64,000 nucleotides of DNA from the NCBI RefSeq assembly GCF_002243345.2, contig NZ_CP022655.2:3102501-3166500 (forward strand). The letters are read 5' to 3'. Origin of the DNA: Paenibacillus sp. RUD330 (GTDB taxonomy: Bacteria; Bacillota; Bacilli; Paenibacillales; Paenibacillaceae). Below, one piece after another: positions 27,588 to 35,548 of the stretch. Under the pieces are notes generated by a model, which had not been told where the DNA came from, made no database searches, and saw only the letters and a program-made list of their open reading frames with translations. How positions within the stretch are numbered: position 1 is the stretch's first letter; the number at the start of each line of letters is the position of its first letter. A program made the position numbers and the translations under genes.

Positions 27588-28013
27588 TCAAAAGGCATTT
27601 CGCACATAAGCGACCTCTATCGGCTTTAGGCCGGCAGAATCAAGCGTAACGGCAGCGGCATCAAAGCGGACCGTCTTCTCCTGCCACCCCTTTTGACTCA
27701 AATACTGGCGGGCGATCCTGCGCACCTTATGCTGCTTGCGGGCGTCGATCGATTCCAGCGCGGTCCCGAACCGGCTGCCCTGCCGCAGCGAACGGACTTC
27801 CGTCACGACGAGGGAGCCGCCTTCAACGGCGATAATATCCAGCTCCCCCTCGCGGCAGCGCCAATTGCGCTCCAGAAGCCTGAAGCCGCCGGCTTCCATC
27901 CATTGAGCGGCTGCATCCTCGCCGATCCTTCCAGAGAGGCTCCTGGCAGCTCCGATGCGGGTCCCCGCCTTTCGGGACTTGTCCGGCTCGGCGTTTCCGG
28001 GTCCGTTCTTCAT
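27588..28013 (-). CDS. yraN: YraN family (UPF0102) endonuclease-like protein
   Basis: Member of the UPF0102 family, which has a restriction-endonuclease-like fold of unsettled function. The 141-residue protein has the signature GRIGEDAAAQWMEAGGFRLL, ERNWRCREGELDIIAVEGG and the strand VVTEVRS, where most relatives read FVEVK or FVEVR. Its start overlaps the ylqH stop by 4 bases (ATGA), making it the last gene of a coupled ylqG-ylqH-yraN unit. Confidence 0.92.
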   Translation of the reverse strand: MKNGPGNAEPDKSRKAGTRIGAARSLSGRIGEDAAAQWMEAGGFRLLERNWRCREGELDIIAVEGGSLVVTEVRSLRQGSRFGTALESIDARKQHKVRRIARQYLSQKGWQEKTVRFDAAAVTLDSAGLKPIEVAYVRNAF

Positions 28014-28330
28014 GCGCTGTCCCCCGCTTCGCGGTCAGCCCGATAGAGAAAGCTGAGGATCTCAGCGACCAGGCCGTACAGCTCCGGGGGAATCTGCTGA
28101 TCCAGATCCAGCTTGGACAGAACCTCTACGAGAGAGCGGTCCTCCTGCACCGGCACTCCGCTCTCCCGAGCCCGCTGCAGGATCTCGTCGGCCAAATGTC
28201 CGGTTCCCTTCGCCACGACGGCCGGAGCTCCGCCTTCCAGCGGATCGTATTTGAGCGCGACAGCCTTTTTCTTCTCCGGCTCAGGCTCGTCCGTACCCGC
28301 ACTACCATATTTGCGCTCATCCTCGCTCAT
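28010..28330 (-). CDS. ylqH: FlhB C-terminal domain homologue (YlqH-like)
   Basis: 106 residues resembling the cytoplasmic domain of the flagellar export switch FlhB without its membrane part: VALKYDPLEGGAPAVVAKGT, then LADEILQRARESGVPVQEDR and DLDQQIPPELYGLVAEILSF. The FlhB autocleavage motif NPTH is absent; the equivalent site reads KYDP. It is coupled by ATGA overlaps to ylqG upstream and yraN downstream. Such orphans occur near rnhB in many Bacillales; whether they act on flagellar export is not shown here. Confidence 0.9.
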   Translation of the reverse strand: MSEDERKYGSAGTDEPEPEKKKAVALKYDPLEGGAPAVVAKGTGHLADEILQRARESGVPVQEDRSLVEVLSKLDLDQQIPPELYGLVAEILSFLYRADREAGDSA

Positions 28331-30477
28331 ACCCTTAGATCAACTCCCTTGTACGGCTCTGCAGTTGCAAGCGCCGGATCGGAAGCACTCATCTTCTTCT
28401 CCGCAGCCCGCCGCTCTTCCGGATGGACGACTTTCATGCCGAGAAGACGATAGCCCGAAGCATGCAGCAGCTCGGACAACGCCGTCTTTCCGGCGTCGGC
28501 CAGCAGCGGAACGGCAGGATGGCCGTTGAATACGGTCAGGCTGACGACTTTGTCCGCGACAGCCACGTCGACGACCGTGTCCCCGATCACATCCATTTTC
28601 AGGTCGAAAAGGAGACGGCAGTTGGATGCGTCCAATCCGCCCTTTCCATTCCGTCTCGACTGCACATGCACGGAAGCAGTCTGACCGCCGTTAGCTGTCT
28701 GCAGAGGAATCTGCAAGGTAAGCTGCGAGAAAAACGTTCCGCTGCGCTCCGGCGACAGCAGCAGCTGCTGCCCGGTAATATGCTGCAGCAGCTGCTGGGC
28801 CGAGTCCTTTACCGCGGGCGGCAAGTCCGCCGACTGCAGCAGCGAGAGCAGCGCGGACTTGATTGTCGCCGTTTCCGGAACCGCCGCCTCCTTGGCGCCG
28901 GGCGCCAAAGCCGGAAGGCCTGATTCTCCGCGAACGGGAACGGCAAGCGGTCTCGCGGGTCCTTCGTCTGCAGGCTTTCCATTCGCCGGGTAAGCTTCCG
29001 GATCGGCAGCTGCCCGTTCGCTTCCATGGGCTCCTTGAGCGCCTTTCAACGGATTCGCTTTGGCGTCGGCTGGCTCTACGGCTGAAGCGGCATTCATCGA
29101 TAAGGCAGCCTTCGGACCGCCTGCCTTCTCCCCGCTATCCATTTCATCCAACGGACCGGATGCAGACGGCGCCTGCTTTCCCTCTGATGTAGCAGAGACA
29201 GCTTCCTTGCCGCCGCCTGCTGCTCCCATTCCCTTCGCCACCGTATCCGCTGGGATCGGCGGCGCTCCTCCTGAAGCTGCCGATGTCATGGAAGCGGAGC
29301 TATGAGAAGCATGAGCAGGATCGCGCTCCATGTGTCCTGTCAGGATGTCCGCGCTTCCGGCCTGCGGCGTACGGACCGCGCTTCCGGCAGCACGCTCCGC
29401 CGACAGCTGGTTCCGCAGCTGGTTTTCATGGCCCGCTCCCATCCAATCCAGCATTTGTCGCGCCCAGTTCCGGACCGGTTCAGATGCTTGGGTTTCTTTC
29501 GCCATCAAAGCCGAATCGGCAGCGGCTCCGTTGACTTGCTCTGCGTGGAGTCCCGCTCCCTCGGCTGGAAGCGGCTTCCCTCCGACATTCGCCGTCCTGG
29601 CGGCTTGAAGGAGCTCTCTGCTCAGTGCATGCACACCTTGCTGGTCGCCCGCTGCAACCTTTGCCGGCCTTATATCTGCGGTGTCCGCCGTTGTTTCCGG
29701 AGCCGCTTTCACGTCTGGGGACATAGCGGCTTTCAAATCAGCGGGCGGGTTGGATTTCATGCTGCCGCTATCCGCCGGCTGCTTGGCAAGTTGCTTGGCA
29801 TCCGGCCAGCTCCCGCTGCCTTCCAGCAGCTCCAGCAAGCGGGTTGCGTGGAGCTTAGCCGCCCCGTCCTCTCCGGAAGCATGCTCGACCATCGCCTTTA
29901 ATGCCGATGACAATTGCTCCAAAAGCTCGTGCGCAGACGGTCCGGATTGGATCTGGCGCAGCGACGCTACCGTCGCTTCCGTCATCGGCAACCCGCGCTG
30001 AATGGCGACCGCGGCGGCTTTCAGCCATAACTGAGGATTCTCGCCTTCCGGCATGAATTCGGCCGCTTCAGCCAGAGCGCCGGCAGTCGCGCCGTCGATC
30101 GCGACACCCATCGCCTTCAACTCGCGCACAAGAGCTTGACCGGCCTGTTCCTTGCCGCCGACACCGAACTTGAATCCGAGCGACTTCCAGAGTTCATCGG
30201 TCGGTTCAGAGGCCGTCTTGCCCGGCTCCTGCCGTTTCAAAACCAGCTTGCCTTCAGCCGTTTCCGATTGCACCTGGAGGACAGCCGTCTGCCCTTGCTT
30301 CAAAGGCGTCTCCAACTTGGCGACGAGCTGTGTGCCGCCGATCTGCAAAAGCGCTTCATTGTCCCCCATCAGCTCCACGACCTGGGCCCGGACCGTCTGG
30401 CCGGGGCGCAGCTCCAGCGTGCGGCTGGCAGCTGGCTGCACGTCGCCGATCAGTTTGATGAGACTTCCGATATTCAT
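28327..30477 (-). CDS. FliK-like hook-length-control-type protein (YlqG-like)
   Basis: 716 residues. The N-terminal part (1-90) is a beta-rich domain with RPGQTVRAQVVELMGDNEAL and a KQGQTAVLQVQSE repeat. A long low-complexity Ala/Gly/Pro/Ser-rich middle (about 230-530) follows. The C-terminal region (about 560-700) resembles the FliK Flg_hook domain (FSQLTLQIPLQ, SVHVQSRRNGKGGLDASNCR, KVVSLTVFNGHP). Its position before ylqH, in the rnhB neighbourhood, matches B. subtilis ylqG. Pairing a FliK-like and a FlhB-like protein mirrors the FliK-FlhB switch, but the true function is unknown. Confidence 0.8.
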   Translation of the reverse strand: MNIGSLIKLIGDVQPAASRTLELRPGQTVRAQVVELMGDNEALLQIGGTQLVAKLETPLKQGQTAVLQVQSETAEGKLVLKRQEPGKTASEPTDELWKSLGFKFGVGGKEQAGQALVRELKAMGVAIDGATAGALAEAAEFMPEGENPQLWLKAAAVAIQRGLPMTEATVASLRQIQSGPSAHELLEQLSSALKAMVEHASGEDGAAKLHATRLLELLEGSGSWPDAKQLAKQPADSGSMKSNPPADLKAAMSPDVKAAPETTADTADIRPAKVAAGDQQGVHALSRELLQAARTANVGGKPLPAEGAGLHAEQVNGAAADSALMAKETQASEPVRNWARQMLDWMGAGHENQLRNQLSAERAAGSAVRTPQAGSADILTGHMERDPAHASHSSASMTSAASGGAPPIPADTVAKGMGAAGGGKEAVSATSEGKQAPSASGPLDEMDSGEKAGGPKAALSMNAASAVEPADAKANPLKGAQGAHGSERAAADPEAYPANGKPADEGPARPLAVPVRGESGLPALAPGAKEAAVPETATIKSALLSLLQSADLPPAVKDSAQQLLQHITGQQLLLSPERSGTFFSQLTLQIPLQTANGGQTASVHVQSRRNGKGGLDASNCRLLFDLKMDVIGDTVVDVAVADKVVSLTVFNGHPAVPLLADAGKTALSELLHASGYRLLGMKVVHPEERRAAEKKMSASDPALATAEPYKGVDLRV

Positions 30478-30767
30478 CGTCGTTACGGCCTCCGCTCGCT
30501 TAAGTCCTAATTTCTCTGTAGTCCTTTATCGACATTTACGCGGTAAAACATAATGGTTGTCGATCAGGATCGCTAGTTCTATTCTTATTCCAAGCCGACC
30601 ATGTCATCTAGCCCGTTTCTACATTTCCAATCTGCATCGGCAACATTACGCAAGGAAGGCTTGAGCTCCCGATCTCGACTGAGGCTACAATCGAACGCCG
30701 GACAAAATCTCGTCTGGCGTCATCGGCAAACAGGAAGGCGCATCCTGACAACTGAGATAATCAAAAA
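30478..30767. other. Intergenic region between ylqG and the rnhB terminator
   Basis: 290 bases without a convincing gene. It is more AT-rich than its surroundings and should hold the ylqG promoter on the minus strand. The best hint is GTCGATAA (minus strand, about 30516-30523), 6 of 8 matches to the sigma-D -10 element, but no TAAA lies at the right distance. An ATCGACA/TGTCGAT inverted pair brackets part of it. Confidence 0.5.
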
Positions 30768-30789
30768 ACCCTTGCGTTTCCGCAAGGGT
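30768..30789 (-). terminator. Rho-independent terminator of rnhB
   Basis: ACCCTTGCG pairs exactly with CGCAAGGGT across a 4-base loop; in the minus direction TTTTTTGATT follows. It starts 9 bases after the rnhB stop. Confidence 0.93.
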
Positions 30790-30798
30790 CCAATCGGT

Positions 30799-31527
30799 CT
30801 AAAACAGCGCCAGCTGCTCCCCCGGCAATATCTTGCCGAGGAACGAACGCCGATGGAGCGGGCTCGGTCCGTGCTCGAGCAGCATGGAGCGGTGATGCTT
30901 GGTCGCATAGCCTTTATGTACGGCAATCCCGTAAGCCGGATAATGCAGATCCCATATCTCCTTGCAGAGACGGTCACGGGTCACCTTGGCCAGGATGGAT
31001 GCCGCCCCGATGCTCTGGCTCACCGCATCGCCATGAATAATGGACGTTTGCGGAAAGTCCAGATCGACGGTCTCGGCATCGACCAGCAGATGGCAAGGCC
31101 GTACGCCGAGCGATTCCACCGCCTGCTTCATGGCCAGACGCGAAGCCTGGCGGATGTTGATGCGGTCGATCGTCTCGCAATCGATTCTCGCGACCGCCCA
31201 GGCAAGAGCGGAGTCCAGGATGACTTCGTAGAGCCTCTCGCGCTTTTTCTCCGAAAGCTTCTTGGAATCGTCGACTCCGTCGAGGACGAGCCCTCGCGGC
31301 AAAATGACCGCCGCAGCGACGACATCGCCGAACAGGCAGCCCCGCCCGACTTCGTCCACGCCGCAGACATGCTCGGCTCCCGATTCCCAGAGCTGCCGCT
31401 CGTAGGAAAGCAGATCCGCCGGCTCGCCCGAGCCGGCGGCAGCGGCTTCACCGGATGCCGATCCATCCTCCCATAATGAAGGAGAAGCTTCCGGATTCGG
31501 CTGATCCGCTTTGCGGCGCGGCGTCAT
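30799..31527 (-). CDS. rnhB: Ribonuclease HII
   Basis: Removes RNA from RNA-DNA hybrids, including single misincorporated ribonucleotides. The catalytic opening VCGVDEVGRGCLFGDVVAAA supplies the Asp-Glu pair. A third Asp lies in LLVDAETVDL and a fourth near AASILAKVTRD. The open frame extends upstream, but the ATG at 31527 overlaps the rbgA stop by 4 bases (ATGA) and is the natural start, giving 242 residues with a roughly 45-residue polar N-terminal extension. Confidence 0.95.
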   Translation of the reverse strand: MTPRRKADQPNPEASPSLWEDGSASGEAAAAGSGEPADLLSYERQLWESGAEHVCGVDEVGRGCLFGDVVAAAVILPRGLVLDGVDDSKKLSEKKRERLYEVILDSALAWAVARIDCETIDRINIRQASRLAMKQAVESLGVRPCHLLVDAETVDLDFPQTSIIHGDAVSQSIGAASILAKVTRDRLCKEIWDLHYPAYGIAVHKGYATKHHRSMLLEHGPSPLHRRSFLGKILPGEQLALF

Positions 31528-32399
31528 GGCCTTGCCGGAGGCGCCGCTTCCAGCGTGAGGCGTCCGAGCTTGCCGGCACGAAGCTCCCGCAGGATGATTC
31601 CGGATACCTTTTCCAGATCGATTCGGCCGCCGCTGAGCAGACAACCGCGGTTGCGGCCGATCTGTTCCATGACCCCGACAATCTGCAAGTTGTCATCGAA
31701 ATCCTCCGGCTGTTCTTCCAGGCCGAAACGTTCCTGCATCTCGGGCCAGTATCTCTCTACGAGCACGCGGACGGCAAAGTACGCCACGTCTTCGATATTG
31801 AGCACCTGCTCCTTGATCGCGCCGGTCATGGCGAGCTTGTAGCCTACAAGCTGATCCTCGAACTTCGGCCACAGGATGCCCGGCGTATCGAGCAGCTCCA
31901 TCTCCGAGCCGACCTTGATCCATTGCTGCCCCTTGGTGACGCCGGGACGGTCTCCGGTGGCGGCGATATGCCTGCCGGCCAGCCGGTTGGTCAAGGTGGA
32001 CTTGCCGACGTTGGGAATGCCGACAATCAGCGCGCGCATGGCGCGCGGGTTCATGCCCCGGTCCAGCATGCGCTGGATTTTTTCATGAAGGATTTCCCTC
32101 ACCTTGACGGGAATCTCATTCACCCTGGAACCGGTCGAGGAATCGACGGCCAGGCTCACATACCCTTTGGAAGCAAAGTATTGCATCCACCGTTCCGTTT
32201 CTCGGGAATCGGCCAGGTCTGCCTTGTTCAGCAGGATGAGACGTGGTTTGCCCCTCAGGATGTCGTCGACCATAGGGTTGCGGCTGGACATGGGAACGCG
32301 GGCGTCGAGCAGCTCGATCGCGATGTCGATCAGCTTGAGCTTGTCTTCGATCTGCCTTCTTGCCCGCGTCATATGTCCGGGGAACCACTGAATCGTCAT
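31524..32399 (-). CDS. rbgA: Ribosome biogenesis GTPase RbgA (YlqF)
   Basis: Circularly permuted GTPase needed for late 50S subunit assembly. It has 291 residues, opening MTIQWFPGHMTRARRQIEDK. The permuted order is visible: G4 LNKADL before G1 GIPNVGKSTLTNRLAG and G3 DTPGI. Its stop overlaps the rnhB start. It follows lepB, as in B. subtilis. Confidence 0.96.
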   Translation of the reverse strand: MTIQWFPGHMTRARRQIEDKLKLIDIAIELLDARVPMSSRNPMVDDILRGKPRLILLNKADLADSRETERWMQYFASKGYVSLAVDSSTGSRVNEIPVKVREILHEKIQRMLDRGMNPRAMRALIVGIPNVGKSTLTNRLAGRHIAATGDRPGVTKGQQWIKVGSEMELLDTPGILWPKFEDQLVGYKLAMTGAIKEQVLNIEDVAYFAVRVLVERYWPEMQERFGLEEQPEDFDDNLQIVGVMEQIGRNRGCLLSGGRIDLEKVSGIILRELRAGKLGRLTLEAAPPARP

Positions 32400-32454
32400 G
32401 CCAGCACCTCATTTGTTCTATCGTCGGAACCTGGGAAGCAGAGCTTCCTCTAGG

Positions 32455-33072
32455 TTAACCGTGTTTGATGATCTTCATGTCGGATGGCGGCCAGAAAATG
32501 ACGTCCGCGCGTCCGATCAACTGCTTGTAAGGGATATAGCCGATTCTGCGGCTGTCCTCGCTGTTGCTGCGGTTGTCGCCCATCGCCAGGAAGGAGTCGG
32601 CGGGAACCGTGCCTTCGGTCACGTTCTCGTTGGGGAAGTTCGGTCCGCTCTGGTTCCACAGCTCGCCTTTTTTGTTCGCTTCCTCGATGGCTTGCTTCAG
32701 GTAAGGCTCGTCCTGCTTGACATCGTTGACGAAGACGTCGTCGCCCTCGACCTTGACCTTGTCGCCCGGGAGCGCGATGACGCGCTTGATGAAATCCCTT
32801 CCCTCCTGGGGAACATGGAATACGACCACTTCACCGCGATGCGGCTGCCTGATGTCGAAGATGATCTTGTTGACGATCAGCCGTTCACCCGTGTGGAAGT
32901 TAGGCTGCATGGAAGGTCCGTCGACAGCGAACGGAGCGAAGAGGAACCAGCGGATCAGCCATACGAGAATGGCCGCGATCGCCAGCGCCTTGACCCATTC
33001 AAACACTTCCTTGCGGGCTTTGCCGCCGCGCGTTGCCGCATTCTGCTCTTCTGGAAACTGCTCTTCAGCCAT
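32455..33072 (-). CDS. lepB: Type I signal peptidase
   Basis: Cleaves signal peptides on the outer face of the membrane. It has 205 residues, one N-terminal transmembrane segment (about 26-48) and the catalytic dyad Ser54 (DGPSMQPNF) and Lys96 (RDFIKRVIALPGDKV). The later conserved box GDNRSNSEDSRRIG is present. The single-membrane-span Gram-positive form is seen. Its substrates in this window would include the chitinase at 55793. Confidence 0.96.
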   Translation of the reverse strand: MAEEQFPEEQNAATRGGKARKEVFEWVKALAIAAILVWLIRWFLFAPFAVDGPSMQPNFHTGERLIVNKIIFDIRQPHRGEVVVFHVPQEGRDFIKRVIALPGDKVKVEGDDVFVNDVKQDEPYLKQAIEEANKKGELWNQSGPNFPNENVTEGTVPADSFLAMGDNRSNSEDSRRIGYIPYKQLIGRADVIFWPPSDMKIIKHG

Positions 33073-33174
33073 CTGCAGTTCAGCCTTCTTTCGTCACACG
33101 AATAGGGTATTGGTTTATAAAAAGAATTGCCGGGGCGCAGAGGCCTTCGGAAATAATGGCTTAAAATAACGAAA

Positions 33175-33199
33175 AGGGGCTTGTTTGCGGCAAGCCCCT
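33175..33199 (-). terminator. Rho-independent terminator of rplS
   Basis: AGGGGCTTG pairs exactly with CAAGCCCCT; in the minus direction TTTTCGTTATTTT follows. It lies 16 bases after the rplS stop and separates it from lepB. Confidence 0.92.
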
Positions 33200-33214
33200 C
33201 TTGACGTTCCATTC

Positions 33215-33559
33215 TTAGCGGCGGATTTCCTTGATACGGGCCGCTTTGCCGCGCAGTTCGCGCAGGTAGTACAGTTTCGCGCGACGAACTTTGCCGCGAC
33301 GGGTAACTTCGATGCGGTCAATCTTAGGCGAGTTGATCGGGAACGTACGCTCCACGCCAACGCCGTAAGAAATTTTGCGGACTGTGAAAGTCTCGCTGAT
33401 TCCGCCGCCGCGACGTTTGATAACAACGCCCTCGAACAGCTGAACCCGCTCACGGGAACCCTCGATAACCTTTACGTACACCTTCAGCGTGTCGCCTGGA
33501 CGGAAGCTAGGGATGTCCGTGCGAAGCTGTTCTTGAGCAATCGTTTGTAAAAGATTCAT
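33215..33559 (-). CDS. rplS: 50S ribosomal protein L19
   Basis: 114 residues, at the 30S-50S interface. The sequence is full-length and typical: [60 protein letters not shown]. The start is ATG 33559, with AAGGAG 10 bases upstream; an in-frame earlier codon at 33583 overlaps that site and is rejected. It has its own promoter and structured leader. Confidence 0.98.
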   Translation of the reverse strand: MNLLQTIAQEQLRTDIPSFRPGDTLKVYVKVIEGSRERVQLFEGVVIKRRGGGISETFTVRKISYGVGVERTFPINSPKIDRIEVTRRGKVRRAKLYYLRELRGKAARIKEIRR

Positions 33560-33664
33560 GAGTTTAGTCACTCCTTCCACCATAGACGTTCATATAAGCT
33601 AACCGGCTCGCCTTGTGAGCCGGATCATGGCCGATAGAGGACCGTCCGAGTCATTAAAACAACA
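33560..33664 (-). ncRNA. Candidate L19 leader (5' UTR of rplS)
   Basis: About 105 bases lie between the expected transcription start and rplS. They contain a stem CCGGCTC/GAGCCGG (33603-33623) about 45 bases ahead of the start codon. Low-GC Gram-positives are known to carry an autoregulatory L19 leader RNA here. I infer the same role from position and the hairpin; I could not check the covariance model. Confidence 0.4.
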
Positions 33665-33670
33665 TTTCAA

Positions 33671-33699
33671 ATCATACCATATCCAAGCCCGGAAAACAA
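33671..33699 (-). promoter_or_regulatory. Sigma-A promoter of rplS
   Basis: Minus strand TTGTTT (33699-33694), a 17-base spacer and TATGAT (33676-33671) preceded by TGG, an extended -10. It lies between trmD and rplS and would let L19 be made independently of trmD and rimM. Confidence 0.6.
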
Positions 33700-33726
33700 C
33701 CTCGTCTTCATGAATCGAGCCGTCTT

Positions 33727-34512
33727 TCAGGAAAAAGATTCCGGACCCGCTGCCCGGGACTGTTGCTCCCGCAGCCATTTCCGCTCTTTGTCCGTCAGCT
33801 CCGCCGTCTCCAGCAGATCAGGCCGGCGCTGGAGCGTCCGGTGCAGCGATTGCTGGCGCCGCCAGGCGTCGATGTTGCGGTGATGTCCGGAGATCAGCAC
33901 CTCGGGAACATCCCAGCCGCGGAAGCTGGCCGGACGTGTATAATGCGGGTATTCAAGCAGTCCGGTGCTGTAGGAGTCCGTAACGGCGGACGATTCGTTG
34001 CCGAGCACGCCAGGCAGCAGCCGCACGACGCTGTCGATCATGACCATCGCCGGCAGCTCGCCTCCGGTCAGCACGTAGTCGCCGATCGACAGCTCGTCGG
34101 TCACGAGATGCTCCCGGATGCGCTCGTCGTAGCCCTCGTAATGGCCGCATATGAAAATCAGGCGATCCTCGCGCGAGAGCTCTTCCGCCTTGCGCTGGCT
34201 GAACGGCTCGCCTTGCGGACACATCAGAATGACCCGAGGCTTGTTCTCCGCCGCCTGGGACTCGCCGGCGTCGCCGCTGGAGCCCGCGAGCAGATCCTCG
34301 ACCGCCGAGAACACCGGCTCGGCCTTCAGCACCATGCCGCCGCCGCCTCCGTAGGGATAATCATCGACGGTATTGTGCTTGTTGTTGGCATAATTCCGAA
34401 AGTTGACTGCCTGCAGCGAAACGATGCCTTTGTCCCTGGCCTTGCCGAGAATGCTCGCTCCGAACACGCCGTCGAACATTTCCGGGAACAGCGTCAAAAC
34501 GTCGATGCGCAT
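33727..34512 (-). CDS. trmD: tRNA (guanine37-N1)-methyltransferase
   Basis: SPOUT-class enzyme that makes m1G37 to prevent frameshifting. It has 261 residues: opening [15 protein letters not shown], the [10 protein letters not shown] motif, and the trefoil-knot segment [20 protein letters not shown]. It lies 4 bases after rimM. Confidence 0.98.
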   Translation of the reverse strand: MRIDVLTLFPEMFDGVFGASILGKARDKGIVSLQAVNFRNYANNKHNTVDDYPYGGGGGMVLKAEPVFSAVEDLLAGSSGDAGESQAAENKPRVILMCPQGEPFSQRKAEELSREDRLIFICGHYEGYDERIREHLVTDELSIGDYVLTGGELPAMVMIDSVVRLLPGVLGNESSAVTDSYSTGLLEYPHYTRPASFRGWDVPEVLISGHHRNIDAWRRQQSLHRTLQRRPDLLETAELTDKERKWLREQQSRAAGPESFS

Positions 34513-34516
34513 CTCC

Positions 34517-35035
34517 TTACATCAATCCTTCCATGAGCCGCACCGTTACTCGCTTCGCGCGCACGTTCACGTCGAGCACGACGTCGTCGATGTAAGGAAG
34601 CAGCAGCTCTTTGCCGTCCTTCAGCTCCACCGCCCAGACATCATTGGCGCCGGGACGGAGAATCTCGGTCACGAGACCGAGGCTTTCCCCCTCTTCCGTG
34701 ACGACTTCGGAGCCGATGATGTCCGTGTAGTAGAATTCGCCCTTTGCAAGCGGCTCGCGCTGGGAATCGGACACCTTCATCAGATAGCCCTTGAACTTTT
34801 CGACCTCGTTGATGTTTTCGTAGCCTTTCAGCTTGACGATGTACACGTTCTTATGGGATCTGGAGCTTTGAACCTCGACCTGAATGCTGCCGGGAGCGCC
34901 ATCCTTCTGCAAGGAAAGCCTGCTTCCCGGGGCAAAGCGCTGATCGGCAAAGTCCGTATGCGGCACGACCTTAAGCTCGCCGCGTATGCCTTGCGTATTC
35001 ACGATCTCGCCGACTGTAAACCACTGATCCGCCAT
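34517..35035 (-). CDS. rimM: Ribosome maturation factor RimM
   Basis: Assists maturation of the 30S head, binding S19. The 172-residue form opens [20 protein letters not shown] and has the N-terminal RimM beta-barrel plus a C-terminal PRC-barrel ([20 protein letters not shown]). The ATG at 35035 has AAGGAGGAACTGAGC directly upstream; a longer frame from 35140 runs through the rpsP terminator and is rejected. No KH-domain gene (khpA) separates it from rpsP. Confidence 0.97.
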   Translation of the reverse strand: MADQWFTVGEIVNTQGIRGELKVVPHTDFADQRFAPGSRLSLQKDGAPGSIQVEVQSSRSHKNVYIVKLKGYENINEVEKFKGYLMKVSDSQREPLAKGEFYYTDIIGSEVVTEEGESLGLVTEILRPGANDVWAVELKDGKELLLPYIDDVVLDVNVRAKRVTVRLMEGLM

Positions 35036-35120
35036 GCTCAGTTCCTCCTTGGTTATTGACGCCCGATCCGAATGATCACGACGATCGCTCCTGGCGCCGA
35101 CAAGATATAAATTCGGAAGC

Positions 35121-35152
35121 AAAAGGGCTAGGATATTCATCCTAACCCTTTT
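35121..35152 (-). terminator. Hairpin terminator between rpsP and rimM
   Basis: A 14-bp stem (AAAAGGGTTAGGAT with ATCCTAGCCCTTTT on the minus strand, one G-U pair) around a 4-base loop, ending in TTTT. It lies 41 bases after the rpsP stop. A smaller hairpin, TCCCCTTGCGGGGA, sits at 35173-35186. It implies partial or full termination before rimM-trmD. Confidence 0.75.
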
Positions 35153-35192
35153 CCGAGCTTATATTCGGGAAATCCCCTTGCGGGGAAGATCC

Positions 35193-35465
35193 TTACTTTT
35201 GAAGTTTCTGCTCGTGGAATTTCTTGAGCACGCCTGCTTTGGAAAGCAGGTTGCGGACGGTGTCGGATGCTTGAGCTCCGGTTTGCAGCCATTTGAGGGC
35301 TTTTTCTTCGTCGATGTTCACTTGAGCCGGTTGTGCAACCGGGTTATAAGTGCCGATTTCTTCGATGAAACGGCCGTCACGCGGCGAACGGGAATCAGAA
35401 ACTACCAGACGGTAGAACGGGGCTTTATGGGCACCAATGCGTTTGAGACGGATACGTACTGCCAT
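35193..35465 (-). CDS. rpsP: 30S ribosomal protein S16
   Basis: 90 residues, full length, opening [20 protein letters not shown] with [26 protein letters not shown] lies before the ATG. It is downstream of ffh, as in the ylxM-ffh-rpsP operon of Bacillales. Confidence 0.98.
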   Translation of the reverse strand: MAVRIRLKRIGAHKAPFYRLVVSDSRSPRDGRFIEEIGTYNPVAQPAQVNIDEEKALKWLQTGAQASDTVRNLLSKAGVLKKFHEQKLQK

Positions 35466-35548
35466 TATACTTCACCTCCTTGAAAGAATAAGACGTCTTC
35501 GGCTTTCCCTGGAGGGAATGCGTTCTGGACGTTATCGCAGGCTGAAGA

